This document shows, piece by piece, positions 40,589-50,403 of a DNA stretch of 64,000 nt. Each line of letters begins with the position of its first letter. Position 1 is the first letter of the stretch. A model generated the notes under the pieces. That model had not been told where the DNA came from. It was given only the letters and a program-made list of their open reading frames with translations, and ran no database searches. The DNA comes from Fimbriiglobus ruber (GTDB lineage: Bacteria > Planctomycetota > Planctomycetia > Gemmatales > Gemmataceae): NCBI RefSeq assembly GCF_002197845.1, contig NZ_NIDE01000002.1, positions 620,001 to 684,000 of the forward strand. Reading direction: 5' to 3'. The translations under genes were made by a program, and so were the position numbers.

Positions 40589-42850
40589 TCAGGTTTCAGT
40601 GACGTACACCACGTTTCCCTGGACCTCACTCTGGTCCGTACCGTTGGTCATGAACTCGCTCATGATCCGGTCTGCATCGAACGGCGTGATGCCGTCATGC
40701 AGACTGAACACAGTGTCCGCCCCGGAGGGCGAATCCACCTTGTTACCCCTGGCCTCAGCGTGCATGTCGAACAGGTCGTACAGAGTCGGCTTGATAAGTC
40801 CGGTGATAGCCTTGCCCATCAGCACCAGGTTTTCCCCGGCCTGACCGGAATTGTTGATCGGGCCACGGCTCTTGAGTGCGATGTCCGACCAGACTACCTG
40901 ATTCTCTTGGAGGTCGAAGAACAGCGGGATGTTCACGGTAGTATCACCAGCGATGTCGATCTTGTCCTGGACCGTTCGAGCCTCGAAAATCTCGCCGGAT
41001 TGAACCTTCTGCCGTGCCATCCACCCGGCGAAACACTCCGGCAAGTCCTTGAAGGCTTGCTGGGTGAAGCTGTAGATGACCATGCTGACGTACCGGACGG
41101 CCTTCTCCCGTAGCGTCGGCAGATGCACGTCGATGAATTCCGCAGCGCCCACTGGTGCCGAGGTAATGTCGCCGCTATGCACTGAACCCCAATCCTTGAG
41201 GTTGTAGTAGGCCACGTCTGCCAGTCGCTTCCAGTCGGCGCTGAAGAACACAGCGGCGAGGTCAATATCGGTGCGTTGGCCTTGTGGCTCCTTCCACCAC
41301 ACAAAGAACCGGAGGGTGTCCGTGGTCGGCAGAGTCAACCTGGACCCACGAGCCAACGTGCGCAGAGCCTTGCTGGCGCTGCGCTGAGCGAACGGCACAT
41401 TTTGTGTGCGTAGGGCTTCGTCAAGGTAGACCTTACCGAGTGACGGCAGAGGCTTGAACCGCATCACCAACACATTCCGCACGAACCGAGCGATGAACTT
41501 GTCGAGTGGTTCTCCACCCGCCAGTTCGAGCGACGGCAAAGGCGACAAAGTCTCGTCGATGACTTGTACCTTGGCGACGCTTCCCTTTGGGAAAAAAGCC
41601 CGGTGGTCCGCATCTCGATCCCGGTTCTTGAAGTGGGCATGCACCTGAAGGAGTACCGGGGTCGATACCTTGTGGGCCACATCCATGAACCCCTGGACCG
41701 CCACGTTCGCTTGTTCACCGGACGTGCGCAGCAAATGATCGAACCGACGAGCGAAATCGCCAGGCCGGGTCTTCAGAAGGTCGATGACAGTCACCACGTC
41801 CTTGCGGATCAGGCCCGCCTCGACCTTGCTGTTGAATGTTTCAAATGCCTCGTTGTTGCGAACCACGTCGAATGCCTTGAGCGTTTTCTGGTAGCGGCTG
41901 GCGTAATCGCCGGGGCGCAGTTCACGCCCGAATCGCTTCCACACTTCCGGGCGGCGCAGCATGTCCTCGGTGACTGCGGGGAGGGCTTCCAGCGCATCCA
42001 GGAGGAATCGCCGCTCGGTTCGTTTGAAACGACGAAACTTCCCAGGGGTGGCAAGGGACACGTCTCCATCCGACATGACGACGGCAACCCGCAGCACGTC
42101 CGTAGCAGTTTTGAGGTAGGGAATCAGGTAGGTCGGGATTTCGTGCTTGAGCAGGGAGCCGACCAGGAACGTCAGGTTCTCCTTTTGAGGAATCGCAGGC
42201 GGCAAGAAAAGTGGGATGTCTTCTCGCTGGTTGTCCACGAACCACTGGACGATGGCCTTATCGCTCTCGGAGAGCGAACCGTTGGACCCGACCAAGCGGG
42301 TGAACACCTTCCAGAAATCGTCCTGGTTGCCAAGGTTGATGACCTTGAGGTGGATCTCCTCTTCCGGGAGAGACTCACGATTTTCGACTTCGTATTCCGG
42401 CAACCACTGGAGCGGAACGTTGAGTGTGTCAACGGGAGCGGGGGTACTTGATGCGCCTTCCGTGAGACGACCGCCAAAAAGTCGTGGCTGTCCTTGCGAC
42501 ATGTCACGAGCAGCAGCCATCCAATAGTGGGCGATAGCGTTCAGATATAACTCAAAATCCGAAGCCTCCATGACCTGCTTCGGGAAATTCGGGTACATCG
42601 GCTTGAAAGTCCGGTGAACGCCGGTCATCTGCTTGAGGATCGGGACGACCTGCCGGTAGAGACTACCGAGCGCCTCCTCGCTCAGACCAGCCAGCGCTCC
42701 GGTCACTTCTTGCGAGCAGACGAAGCCGAGTGAAATGAGATTGCGGTTGAACGTGGCGACTGTGGCCGAGGAAGATGGTTGTTTGCCGTTTCCCTGAACG
42801 ATGATTTTGCGGCACTTCGTCAGGTAGATTTCGAGAGCGTTCAAGGACAT
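40589..42850 (-). CDS. large protein with a TerD-like C-terminal region
   Basis: 753 residues. The first 500 residues are mostly helical and unassigned. Residues about 500-690 contain TLRFFVWWKEP, TDIDLAAVFFSADWK, DVAYYNLKDWGSVHSGDIT, EFIDVHLPTLRE and LPECFAGWM. The block of DxDLxxVxxxxxW, YYN and HSGD follows the TerD fold, whose acidic residues bind calcium in stress and phage-resistance ter systems. The protein is close to MXAN_6230/SCO0854-type proteins but seems to lack their RING finger. No other ter genes are next to it. Its 5' leader carries a duplicated hairpin. Confidence 0.6.
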   Translation of the reverse strand: MSLNALEIYLTKCRKIIVQGNGKQPSSSATVATFNRNLISLGFVCSQEVTGALAGLSEEALGSLYRQVVPILKQMTGVHRTFKPMYPNFPKQVMEASDFELYLNAIAHYWMAAARDMSQGQPRLFGGRLTEGASSTPAPVDTLNVPLQWLPEYEVENRESLPEEEIHLKVINLGNQDDFWKVFTRLVGSNGSLSESDKAIVQWFVDNQREDIPLFLPPAIPQKENLTFLVGSLLKHEIPTYLIPYLKTATDVLRVAVVMSDGDVSLATPGKFRRFKRTERRFLLDALEALPAVTEDMLRRPEVWKRFGRELRPGDYASRYQKTLKAFDVVRNNEAFETFNSKVEAGLIRKDVVTVIDLLKTRPGDFARRFDHLLRTSGEQANVAVQGFMDVAHKVSTPVLLQVHAHFKNRDRDADHRAFFPKGSVAKVQVIDETLSPLPSLELAGGEPLDKFIARFVRNVLVMRFKPLPSLGKVYLDEALRTQNVPFAQRSASKALRTLARGSRLTLPTTDTLRFFVWWKEPQGQRTDIDLAAVFFSADWKRLADVAYYNLKDWGSVHSGDITSAPVGAAEFIDVHLPTLREKAVRYVSMVIYSFTQQAFKDLPECFAGWMARQKVQSGEIFEARTVQDKIDIAGDTTVNIPLFFDLQENQVVWSDIALKSRGPINNSGQAGENLVLMGKAITGLIKPTLYDLFDMHAEARGNKVDSPSGADTVFSLHDGITPFDADRIMSEFMTNGTDQSEVQGNVVYVTET

Positions 42851-42886
42851 GGGATGACCATTTTGAAAAATAATCCGGGAAGCTGC

Positions 42887-42994
42887 CGAGGTAGTTCACC
42901 CAAAGAATGAGAAGGAACCTCGACTATGGCCGGATGGATTATGCACAGGGAAGCGCCCAAGGTAGTTTCGTGGAAAGAGTTAGAAGGAACCTTG
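42887..42994 (-). repeat. tandem duplicated hairpins in the leader of the TerD-like gene
   Basis: Two units about 71 bp apart share ACTACCTYG, TTCCTTCT and GCTTCCC. Each is closed by complementary arms: CGAGGT / ACCTCG (42887-42892 and 42917-42922) and CAAGGT / ACCTTG (42958-42963 and 42989-42994). The second arm base differs between units (G versus A) and its partner changes with it (C versus T), so pairing is kept. They lie 37-145 bp upstream of the ATG and would be in the 5' untranslated RNA. Confidence 0.6.
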
Positions 42995-43152
42995 AGCATG
43001 GCCTGTGCAAAGGAACGGTGCATGGTACGATCATGCGACCTGCGGTTTCCCGCTGCTCTCGCTGAGCTAACCGTTCCGAAGTAACCACAAATATAGGCTG
43101 ATTTTGCTTCGTCATCAACGAAGCCGCCGGTCGTCCTTGATTTCTTCCTTCG

Positions 43153-43959
43153 TCAATCGAGGAAGGCCACGTTCCGCATTGCCTTAGACTGCCCCTCGGT
43201 GTTCATCACGACTTGGTGCCAGCCGTTGAGCGTGATCGTGGCGTGGTCGGCGTGGCGGACCCGGCCACGGACGTATACACCGGGGTTCCGCCGCATAGTG
43301 CGCCAGCCCCAGCCCTTCGCCTTCGGGCTGCCACCCAGGATGGCCTTGTACTGTGCCTCGGTGATGCCGTTGGGGTGGCGGGAGCAGACATAGACCGTCT
43401 CGCCGCCAGTTCGATAGCAGAACTCGGTCCAGTGCGGCTTGCCGCCGTTGCCACGACGAAGCGGCTCGTTCAGTAGGACCAGCTTCTCGTCTACGACGAA
43501 ACTCGGAACCGGCAGGAAGAACCACTCGCCCTGGCGAATGAAGGCGGCGTTCTTGCGGCGGTTGCGGGCCTTCGCCTTCAGGCGCTTCCCGGCCTGGGCG
43601 CTCAAGACCTCGGCGGGCTTCAGCGCCTCCTTGGCCTGGCGGACCGTGCCGACCGGGGCAGTTTCGGGAATGCCGGCAACGAACCAGTGGCGCTCGTCGT
43701 GGCCGCACAAGAACTTGCTCTTGTCCTTGCCTTCACGGACCAGAAGGAGCAGGTGGCGGTCCGTAGGCTGTACGTCGAGGAGAGCAATCTCGACCTCGGC
43801 CCCCGGCTCGTGGACGATCTCGAAAAACTCGCCCTTGCGGTCGGCCCGCACGTCCAGTGAGACAGCGCCGGAAGTGCGGGTAGACCGAGATGGTTGATCA
43901 GCGACCTTGAGGCGAGCGCCGATGCGAGCGAACTTGATGTCGAGGAGGTTCGTGTCCAT
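43153..43959 (-). CDS. 268-aa protein of unknown function
   Basis: No family recognised with confidence. Residues 30-95 are beta-rich (SLDVRADRKGEFFEIVH, LLLVREGKDKSKFLCGHDERHWF), followed by a basic patch KRLKAKARNRRK, then a C-terminal domain with GGKPHWTEFCYRTGGETVY and GWHQVVMN. The CGHDERHWF element could bind metal. A remnant of a second copy lies at 40506, so the family has been duplicated in this region. It is divergent from the small hydrolase at 44031. Confidence 0.6.
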   Translation of the reverse strand: MDTNLLDIKFARIGARLKVADQPSRSTRTSGAVSLDVRADRKGEFFEIVHEPGAEVEIALLDVQPTDRHLLLLVREGKDKSKFLCGHDERHWFVAGIPETAPVGTVRQAKEALKPAEVLSAQAGKRLKAKARNRRKNAAFIRQGEWFFLPVPSFVVDEKLVLLNEPLRRGNGGKPHWTEFCYRTGGETVYVCSRHPNGITEAQYKAILGGSPKAKGWGWRTMRRNPGVYVRGRVRHADHATITLNGWHQVVMNTEGQSKAMRNVAFLD

Positions 43960-44030
43960 AAAGGGGTGGACACGAGGAAGGCACGCCGGGTTCGCCGAAT
44001 CCTCGAATTGACGACGGATACAATCCCGCC

Positions 44031-44498
44031 ATGAAAATCCTCTTCCTTCACGGCTGGCAGTCGGTCCCTGGCGGCGTCAAACCGACATACCTCAAGGACC
44101 ACGGCCACGAAGTCATCAACCCGAAGTTGCCCGACGAGGACTTCGCCGAGGCGGTCAAGATTGCCCAGGCCGAGTTCGACAAGCACCAACCGCAGGTTGT
44201 CGTCGGTTCCAGTCGGGGCGGGGCCGTCGCCGTGAACATCGACAGCGGCGGGGCGAAGCTCGTGATGCTCTGCCCGGCGTGGAAGAAATGGGGGACGGCC
44301 AAAGCGGTGAGGCCCGGAACAGTGATCCTGCACAGCCGGGCCGACGACGTGATCCCGTTCGCCGATAGCGAGGAATTGGCGAGGACCAACGGGGCGAGGT
44401 TGACCGAGGTTGGGAAGAATCACCGGCTAGCTGACCCAGAGCCGCTGGCGGCGATGTTGAGGGCGTGTGAGGGCCGAGAGGAAGACCCACATGGCTGA
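44031..44498 (+). CDS. small alpha/beta hydrolase
   Basis: 155 residues. Compact RBBP9/YdeN-like hydrolase: ILFLHGWQS, nucleophile elbow VVGSSRGG, HSRADDVIPF with the acid and GKNHRL with the catalytic His. Its last eight bases overlap the next gene's start (ATGGCTGA), suggesting translational coupling. Confidence 0.8.
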   Translation: MKILFLHGWQSVPGGVKPTYLKDHGHEVINPKLPDEDFAEAVKIAQAEFDKHQPQVVVGSSRGGAVAVNIDSGGAKLVMLCPAWKKWGTAKAVRPGTVILHSRADDVIPFADSEELARTNGARLTEVGKNHRLADPEPLAAMLRACEGREEDPHG

Positions 44499-45624
44499 CG
44501 CCTCAACACCCGTGTCGCCGAAGCGAAAGAAATTGTTGTTCGCAGACGTTGCGAGCGACTTCGAGAAGGCACTTTTGGCAAGCGTGCTGCCCGACATCAC
44601 GTCAGGTCGGGCCGGATTCGTTGCGGTAGGCATCGACATGGCTGCCCAGGAGGACAATTGGGGAGTCTCGGTCATCACCATCGACGAGGGGTTGAGCCGG
44701 GGATCATTACGCTTGCTGCTGCCGCACCGCTTCGATCTCGACGGGTACAAGAAGAAGCACCCGGTTAAGCCGTCCGGGGCGTTTATCGCCCAATTGGTGA
44801 GCGGGCTGATCGAACACCGAATTCCGGCTGCCGTTGCCGTTGATGTTCCGTTCGGTTGGCCGCAAGAGCACTCGTCGTTCCTCGAAGCATGGTCGGCAGT
44901 CCCGGTTCAGGGAGTGGCGATTTCACCGCCGTCCCGGTCTTGCTTCGAGTACCGACTCTGCGACAGGGCGATGATGCGGCTGTTGAAGCAGGAAGGCCGG
45001 GCGGCAGCGGTCCTGGCGGTCGGTGCGGACAAAATCGCCTCGGCAGCTTTCCAGTGGGCCATTCAGAGGGTCGGGCTGCCCGGTTTCGGCCAAGTTGACG
45101 TTGGGCATGACCCGCCGGTGGGCGGCGAGGTCGTGTACTTCGAGACATACCCATCAGCCCTCGTCCGCCTCAACTACCCCTCGTTTGCGGGTTACAAGAC
45201 GCTGAAGGAGACGAAGGAGGGCGGCAAAGCGGCCCATGACCAGCCCGCCGAGCGGCAGGCTCGACATGACCTCCTCGATGCGATCCGGGGCGAGTATTGC
45301 ATCGACACAACGCACTGTGTGAGTGCCCTCGAAGCGGCCTGTGCAACGTCGGCGTCCGACGCCTTCGATGGATTCCTGTCGGCAATCACGGCCTGGGACT
45401 ATTTGAAATGGCGAACCCGACAGGCGGGGACAGTCCGCATGTCGTCACCCACGGAACTGCTCGGTCCCAGGACGGCGGCGGCGGAAAAGGCCCGGATCGA
45501 AAAGGAGGGCTGGTTTCTCGTCAGGCTGCCTATCAGCACCGTGGGCCTTCACGACGACGTGGGCGAGCAAGAACCCCAAAACGACGGGCGGGCACGGGTC
45601 GAAAGCACGAGAGGCGAGGGTTGA
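44491..45624 (+). CDS. DUF429 predicted nuclease-fold protein
   Basis: 377 residues from ATG 44491, which overlaps the hydrolase stop. The family signature is present: GIDMAAQEDNWGVSVI near residue 45, AVDVPFGWPQ near 115, ETYPSALVRL and FDGFLSAITAWDYL. DUF429 has an RNase H-like fold with conserved acidic residues, but its substrate is unknown. Operon with the hydrolase upstream and a TfoX gene 3 bp downstream. Confidence 0.8.
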   Translation: MADASTPVSPKRKKLLFADVASDFEKALLASVLPDITSGRAGFVAVGIDMAAQEDNWGVSVITIDEGLSRGSLRLLLPHRFDLDGYKKKHPVKPSGAFIAQLVSGLIEHRIPAAVAVDVPFGWPQEHSSFLEAWSAVPVQGVAISPPSRSCFEYRLCDRAMMRLLKQEGRAAAVLAVGADKIASAAFQWAIQRVGLPGFGQVDVGHDPPVGGEVVYFETYPSALVRLNYPSFAGYKTLKETKEGGKAAHDQPAERQARHDLLDAIRGEYCIDTTHCVSALEAACATSASDAFDGFLSAITAWDYLKWRTRQAGTVRMSSPTELLGPRTAAAEKARIEKEGWFLVRLPISTVGLHDDVGEQEPQNDGRARVESTRGEG

Positions 45625-45627
45625 TTC

Positions 45628-46140
45628 ATGGCGTTTGACGAATCCCTCGCCGCCCGCATCCGTGAGGTACTGGAGCGCACAAAGGGCGTCGAGGAGAAGA
45701 AGATGTTCGGCGGCATCTGCTTCCTTCTTCACGGCAACCTGCTCGTCGGCGTGTGGAAGGATTCGCTCATCGCCCGTCTCGGCACCGACAAGTGGGTGGC
45801 GGCGCTGCTGGGGCCGCACGTCAGCGTCTTTGACCTCACCGGCAGGCCGATGAAGAATTGGGTGATGGTCGAACCTGAAGGCGTCGAGGACGACGGCACA
45901 CGCCGAAACGTCCCGCATGAGGCCGCTGTTGAGCAACCGTCGGTGCCAGGGACAGCCAATCACAACTACGTCGGATCCGAAGCGATGCGCTCGGGCCACG
46001 GGGCTGGTGGCTCCTGTTCGGGCGGGTCTATTGCTTCCACGAGATCGTTCGAGGGCGGCGAAGCGGGGGTTGCTTCGGCAAGTTGTGCAAGATGCGTATT
46101 GGCGATTTCCTGGCAGCGGCGGTCGAGTTTTGAATTGTAA
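45628..46140 (+). CDS. TfoX-N protein with a broken C-terminus
   Basis: The first 90 residues are a TfoX/Sxy N-terminal domain (FDESLAARIREVLE, EEKKMFGGICFLLHGNLLVGVWKD, NWVMVEPEGVEDD), close to the intact copy at 48960. After about 45898 the sequence leaves the family and runs 80 residues through the antisense of the next gene. The last helix (KDWIRRAEEFI in the other copy) is lost. It is therefore a truncated copy with an accidental tail. It starts 3 bp after DUF429. Confidence 0.65.
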   Translation: MAFDESLAARIREVLERTKGVEEKKMFGGICFLLHGNLLVGVWKDSLIARLGTDKWVAALLGPHVSVFDLTGRPMKNWVMVEPEGVEDDGTRRNVPHEAAVEQPSVPGTANHNYVGSEAMRSGHGAGGSCSGGSIASTRSFEGGEAGVASASCARCVLAISWQRRSSFEL

Positions 46141-47027
46141 TCCCAGTCCAGTTGCCGCAACCGAATTGCCCCAAGCAGGGCTTCCTCTCCGATTAATGGC
46201 AATGACAGACTCTCGAACATAGAGTCAAACAACTGCCCTAAGAAAGGAAAAACTCGGGACGAAGGCTGGACCTCTATTCTGAGCCTTCTGAGCCAGGGAA
46301 TCATCTCTTCCACTTCGACCGAGGAACTCGGGACACGGCTGAATGAGCGCCAGTAGCGTGCCCGCAAATCGACCTGCGAATGATAAGTCGATTGGATTCG
46401 TTTTTCCTCCGTTTCATACCAGGAATCAAGGTCCTCACAATGTTCCCGGAAGCAGGTATCGAAAACCTGCGGGGCGTATTGCGCTCGGCAGTTCTTCGGG
46501 TCGAAGCGGAAAGCTTGCAGGATGTGTTTGAGGGCGAGTCTCTGTTCTTCCCGGAGCAGACAGATCGAAGAGAGGCCGGAATATACAAGGGCGATGTATT
46601 CGCTATTCGGCTTATCGGCGGTCTGGAGGTGGGGGTTCAGGTTGGTATTCCGCAGGAGGGTTTCTTCTGCGAAGCGGAGGTACCGTTCCCTGGTGGAGTC
46701 GTGAACGGCTTCGGCCGCATTCGTCATCGCCTCGAATGCCCCGAGAATCTCCCGGGTCACCTGTTGGTCGGCGGCGGCTTGGAGTCGGTTCGCAGAAGTC
46801 TGAAGCTGGTCGGTCGAAGCCTGGAGCCGATCAGTCGAAGCCTGGAGCTGGTCGGTCGAAGTCTGGAGCCGATCAGTCGAAGCCTGAAGTTGGGCGAGCC
46901 GCCGACCTAACGATGCCTCCACATCCTGGAGTTTCCGGACGACTTCTCGGTTCTTCCCCCGGACGAATTCGACGGTAGAGATCCCGGTCGTAAACACTTT
47001 GCAAACGAGGAGAATACTGAGCGGCAT
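45966..47027 (-). CDS. membrane-anchored coiled-coil protein
   Basis: 353 residues from ATG 47027. Residues 2-15 are hydrophobic (PLSILLVCKVFTTG) and may anchor it. Residues about 25-90 form a coiled coil of near-exact heptads (LQASTDR / LQTSTDQ). The remaining part is helical (EALFDSM, LPWLRRLRIEV) with no known family. Its end overlaps the antisense tail of the broken TfoX gene. Possibly a sensor or scaffold; function unknown. Confidence 0.6.
   Translation of the reverse strand: MPLSILLVCKVFTTGISTVEFVRGKNREVVRKLQDVEASLGRRLAQLQASTDRLQTSTDQLQASTDRLQASTDQLQTSANRLQAAADQQVTREILGAFEAMTNAAEAVHDSTRERYLRFAEETLLRNTNLNPHLQTADKPNSEYIALVYSGLSSICLLREEQRLALKHILQAFRFDPKNCRAQYAPQVFDTCFREHCEDLDSWYETEEKRIQSTYHSQVDLRARYWRSFSRVPSSSVEVEEMIPWLRRLRIEVQPSSRVFPFLGQLFDSMFESLSLPLIGEEALLGAIRLRQLDWDYNSKLDRRCQEIANTHLAQLAEATPASPPSNDLVEAIDPPEQEPPAPWPERIASDPT
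46781..46891 (-). repeat. 21-bp repeats encoding the heptad coiled coil
   Basis: About five units of 21 bp alternate between two close variants (CTGGTCGGTCGAAG and CCGATCAGTCGAAG cores). They encode LQASTDR/LQTSTDQ heptads and are in frame throughout, so they are a coding repeat, not a CRISPR. Confidence 0.8.
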
Positions 47028-47143
47028 CGTGGAGTACCCCGGTGCGTGATTCCGGCCCAACTTCTGATCAACTCGCCCAATCGTCGGATTTTCGCATTCC
47101 CCAGGAATTCTACCCAGGCGTGTCGGGGCCGTCAGGTGAAAAA

Positions 47144-48043
47144 ATGCCGTGGTCAACTACCTACGGCGTGTTCTCCACCACCATCAACGGCACCCACGGG
47201 GACTGGAGCCAGCAGGATGTCGGCCTGCTCGTCGCCGAATCCTTCGCCATGCTCGAAGCGGAACTGCTCCGCAAGCCGTTCAAGAAGTCCGATCACCGCA
47301 AGGCACTGGCCCCGAAACTCCAAGACCGATCCGAGGGGTCCATTGAGTTCAAGCACCAGAACGTCAGCGGCGTCCTAGTCGAACTTGGCCTCCCGTACAT
47401 CGAAGGGTATAAGCCACGGAGCAACTACCAGGGGATTCTGGCCAAAGAAGTCGAGAGCTTCTTGGACAATCACCCAGGCTTCCTCGAAAAGTTGGCAGCA
47501 GCGCCAACTCTCAACCCGACGCAAAGCGTGCAGATTTCTGCCCCCAACCTGGACCAGATCATCAAAGACCCGCCAGAGAAGACCGTCGCACCCAAGGCCA
47601 CGAGCAAGCCTTGGTTGTCTCGGAAGGCCAGGAAGACCGACTTCGCCGAGCTTGACGCCGCTAATCGCCATCTCGGAAAGCTTGGCGAGGAGTTTGTCTT
47701 CGACCTTGAGCGATATCGGCTCAAGATTGCCGGTCGGGACGACCTCGCCATGCGGGTCGTGTGGGCCTCGCAGGACATCGGCGACGGGCTGGGCTTCGAC
47801 ATCCTTTCGTTCGACGACGCCGATGATTCCGAACGGATGCTGGAGGTCAAGACGACCGGGCTGGGCAAGTTCTTCCCGTTCTACGTCACAGGGAATGAGG
47901 TCCGTTGCTCGGAAGACATCCCGAACCAGTTCCATCTGTTCCGGGTGTTTGACTTCGGGCGGGAGCCTCGACTTTACATCCTACACGGGTCGCTGAGGCA
48001 GTTGTGTCAGCTTGATCCCGTGCTGTACCGGGCTGTGATTTGA
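47144..48043 (+). CDS. protein with C-terminal DUF3883 nuclease-like domain
   Basis: 299 residues from ATG 47144. The N-terminal half (KMPWSTTYGVFS, SIEFKHQNVSGVLVELGLPYIEGYKP) resembles specificity or DNA-interaction regions of restriction-like proteins. The C-terminal domain is DUF3883: GEEFVFDLERY, then DGLGFDILSFD and RMLEVKTT, the D...ExK core of a PD-(D/E)XK nuclease. It may be a standalone restriction-like enzyme. No methyltransferase is adjacent. Confidence 0.75.
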   Translation: MPWSTTYGVFSTTINGTHGDWSQQDVGLLVAESFAMLEAELLRKPFKKSDHRKALAPKLQDRSEGSIEFKHQNVSGVLVELGLPYIEGYKPRSNYQGILAKEVESFLDNHPGFLEKLAAAPTLNPTQSVQISAPNLDQIIKDPPEKTVAPKATSKPWLSRKARKTDFAELDAANRHLGKLGEEFVFDLERYRLKIAGRDDLAMRVVWASQDIGDGLGFDILSFDDADDSERMLEVKTTGLGKFFPFYVTGNEVRCSEDIPNQFHLFRVFDFGREPRLYILHGSLRQLCQLDPVLYRAVI

Positions 48044-48169
48044 GGGCGTAATTCGTCGGCATCCCGTCGTACCCACCTCGATAGAATACTCGGTAATTGA
48101 CCGTCAGGCTGCCCAGCCGAACTAAGGCTCGGAACCAGCGGGCAGACGTTCCCTGATGAAGGCGTAACC

Positions 48170-48910
<741 letters not shown>

Positions 48911-48959
48911 CCGCCCCTCAAACTCACGTTGGTTCAACTTGAGTTGAACGGAGCCACGA

Positions 48960-49289
48960 ATGGCCTTCGATGAATCCCTTGCCGCACGCATCCGGGACGC
49001 CCTCGCCCGCACCAGGAACGTCGAGGAGAAGAAGATGTTCGGCGGGATCGGGTTCCTGCTCGACGGCAACTTGCTGGTCGGTGTCTGGAAGGACTTCCTG
49101 ATCGCCCGTGTCGGCCCGGACGCATATGAGGATGCCCGATTGGAGCCGCACGTCGGGGAGTTCGACATCACGGGCAAACCGATGAAGGGATGGGTCATGG
49201 TGGAGCCGGAAGGCGTCGATAACGACGACCAGTTGAAGGACTGGATTCGGCGGGCCGAGGAGTTCATCGGGACGCTGCCAAGGAAGTAG
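48960..49289 (+). CDS. TfoX/Sxy N-terminal domain protein
   Basis: 109 residues, full family length. FDESLAARIRDALARTRNVEEKKMFGGIGFLLDGNLL through QLKDWIRRAEEFIGTLPRK. It is the intact counterpart of the broken copy at 45628. Many such standalone domains are of unknown function; a role in competence is not implied. Confidence 0.85.
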   Translation: MAFDESLAARIRDALARTRNVEEKKMFGGIGFLLDGNLLVGVWKDFLIARVGPDAYEDARLEPHVGEFDITGKPMKGWVMVEPEGVDNDDQLKDWIRRAEEFIGTLPRK

Positions 49290-49293
49290 ACTA

Positions 49294-49878
49294 TCACTTC
49301 GTCAAACTTCGAGTTTCCATCACTCGCTTCCGTTCCGCCGTGTACTTCCACCACGGTTTCTTCGGCGCTCCCTCCATGTACCGGACAGCGGCCATGAAGG
49401 TGTCCAGAACGCAAGGGTCGTGGCGCTTGCCGGTGAGTCGGCACAATACGTCGTACATCGCAAAAGGGTCACGGCCCAGCAATTCGGCAGGCGTGGTGAT
49501 CCCCATCCGGCGAAGGGCGGCGGCGATGGCTGGGCCGACATTCGGGATGTCCTCCAGGCGGGCGACTTCTCGCTTTCCTTTGGCCGGTTTTTTCTTCGAT
49601 TGGATCATCGCCAGCTTTCCTCGCCGGGTCATCGCCTTGATCGCTGCTTCTCGCTTCAACGCCGAACTTTGGTCGGGCTGATTTTCTTGGTGAACCAGTT
49701 TCACCGGACCACGGCTGCGAGTGTACCGGGAGGCCGTTCCAGCATTGTGCTGCTGGCATCGCCGGACAACATCCTTCGTGATCCCTGTGTAGAACGAGCC
49801 ATCAGCGCACTGCACGATGTAAACGATCCATGCTTCAACGGGGGATCGTGCGTTCGGTTGGCGGGGCTTTTTCGACAT
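49294..49878 (-). CDS. GIY-YIG nuclease fused to a Cdd1-type HhH domain
   Basis: 194 residues. Residues 18-100 are a UvrC/YhbQ-like GIY-YIG domain (WIVYIVQCADGSFYTGIT, catalytic Arg in KDVVRRCQQHN, Glu in LKREAAIKAM). Residues 110-185 are a helix-hairpin-helix of the Cdd1/pathogenicity-locus family (LEDIPNVGPAIAAALRRMGI, ELLGRDPFAMYDVLCRLTG, DPCVLDTFMAAV). The two are usually separate genes. It converges on the TfoX gene with only 4 bp between stops. Confidence 0.8.
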   Translation of the reverse strand: MSKKPRQPNARSPVEAWIVYIVQCADGSFYTGITKDVVRRCQQHNAGTASRYTRSRGPVKLVHQENQPDQSSALKREAAIKAMTRRGKLAMIQSKKKPAKGKREVARLEDIPNVGPAIAAALRRMGITTPAELLGRDPFAMYDVLCRLTGKRHDPCVLDTFMAAVRYMEGAPKKPWWKYTAERKRVMETRSLTK

Positions 49879-49921
49879 GCGAATAGACTACCGAGTGAGA
49901 CCGAACCGAGGAGACAACCGA

Positions 49922-50390
49922 ATGACACGATCACCGACCATCCGAACACACGCAGAGGGCCGTCGTCGGCGACGTGTACCGCTTCCTGGCGACCGGCGAA
50001 GAAACGAACGGCAAGTTCGCCATGTGGGAAGCCATCGTGCCTCCTGGCGGCGGGCCTCCCCCACACGTCCACGACCGGGAGTAAGAAGCCTTCTACATCC
50101 TCGAAGGCGAGTTCACGTTCCAGCTCGGCGACCAGCGGATCGTGGCGACGGCGGGAATGTTCGTCAACATGCCGGTGGGCACGCCGTACAGCTTCAAGAA
50201 CGAGAGCGACCGCCCAGCGAAGATGCTGATTTCCGTCGCCCCTGCCGGTCTGGAGCAGATGTTCTTCGAGGTCGGGGTGCCGCTCGCCCAAGGAGCAACG
50301 ACTGCCGCACCGCCCACGAAGGACGAGATCGAGAAGATGGTGTCGGTTGCGCCGAGGTACGGGATCGAGATCAAGCTGCCAGGACACTGA
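49922..50390 (+). pseudogene. cupin gene broken by a frameshift and a nonsense codon
   Basis: MTRSPTIRTHAEG starts in one frame. The body continues one base over with VVGDVYRFLATGEETNGKFAMWEA, then PPHVHDRE, TAA at 50082, EAFYILEGEFTFQLGD and NMPVGTPYSF. Cupin family members have Glu or Asp at the TAA position. Both defects make a functional product unlikely. The His ligands of the metal site are still recognisable. Confidence 0.75.
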
Positions 50391-50403
50391 GCGAAGCGTA
50401 ACG

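Noticed and set aside
46781-46891. Possible CRISPR array
   Set aside because: The units are 21 bp, without spacers, and encode a coiled coil in frame.
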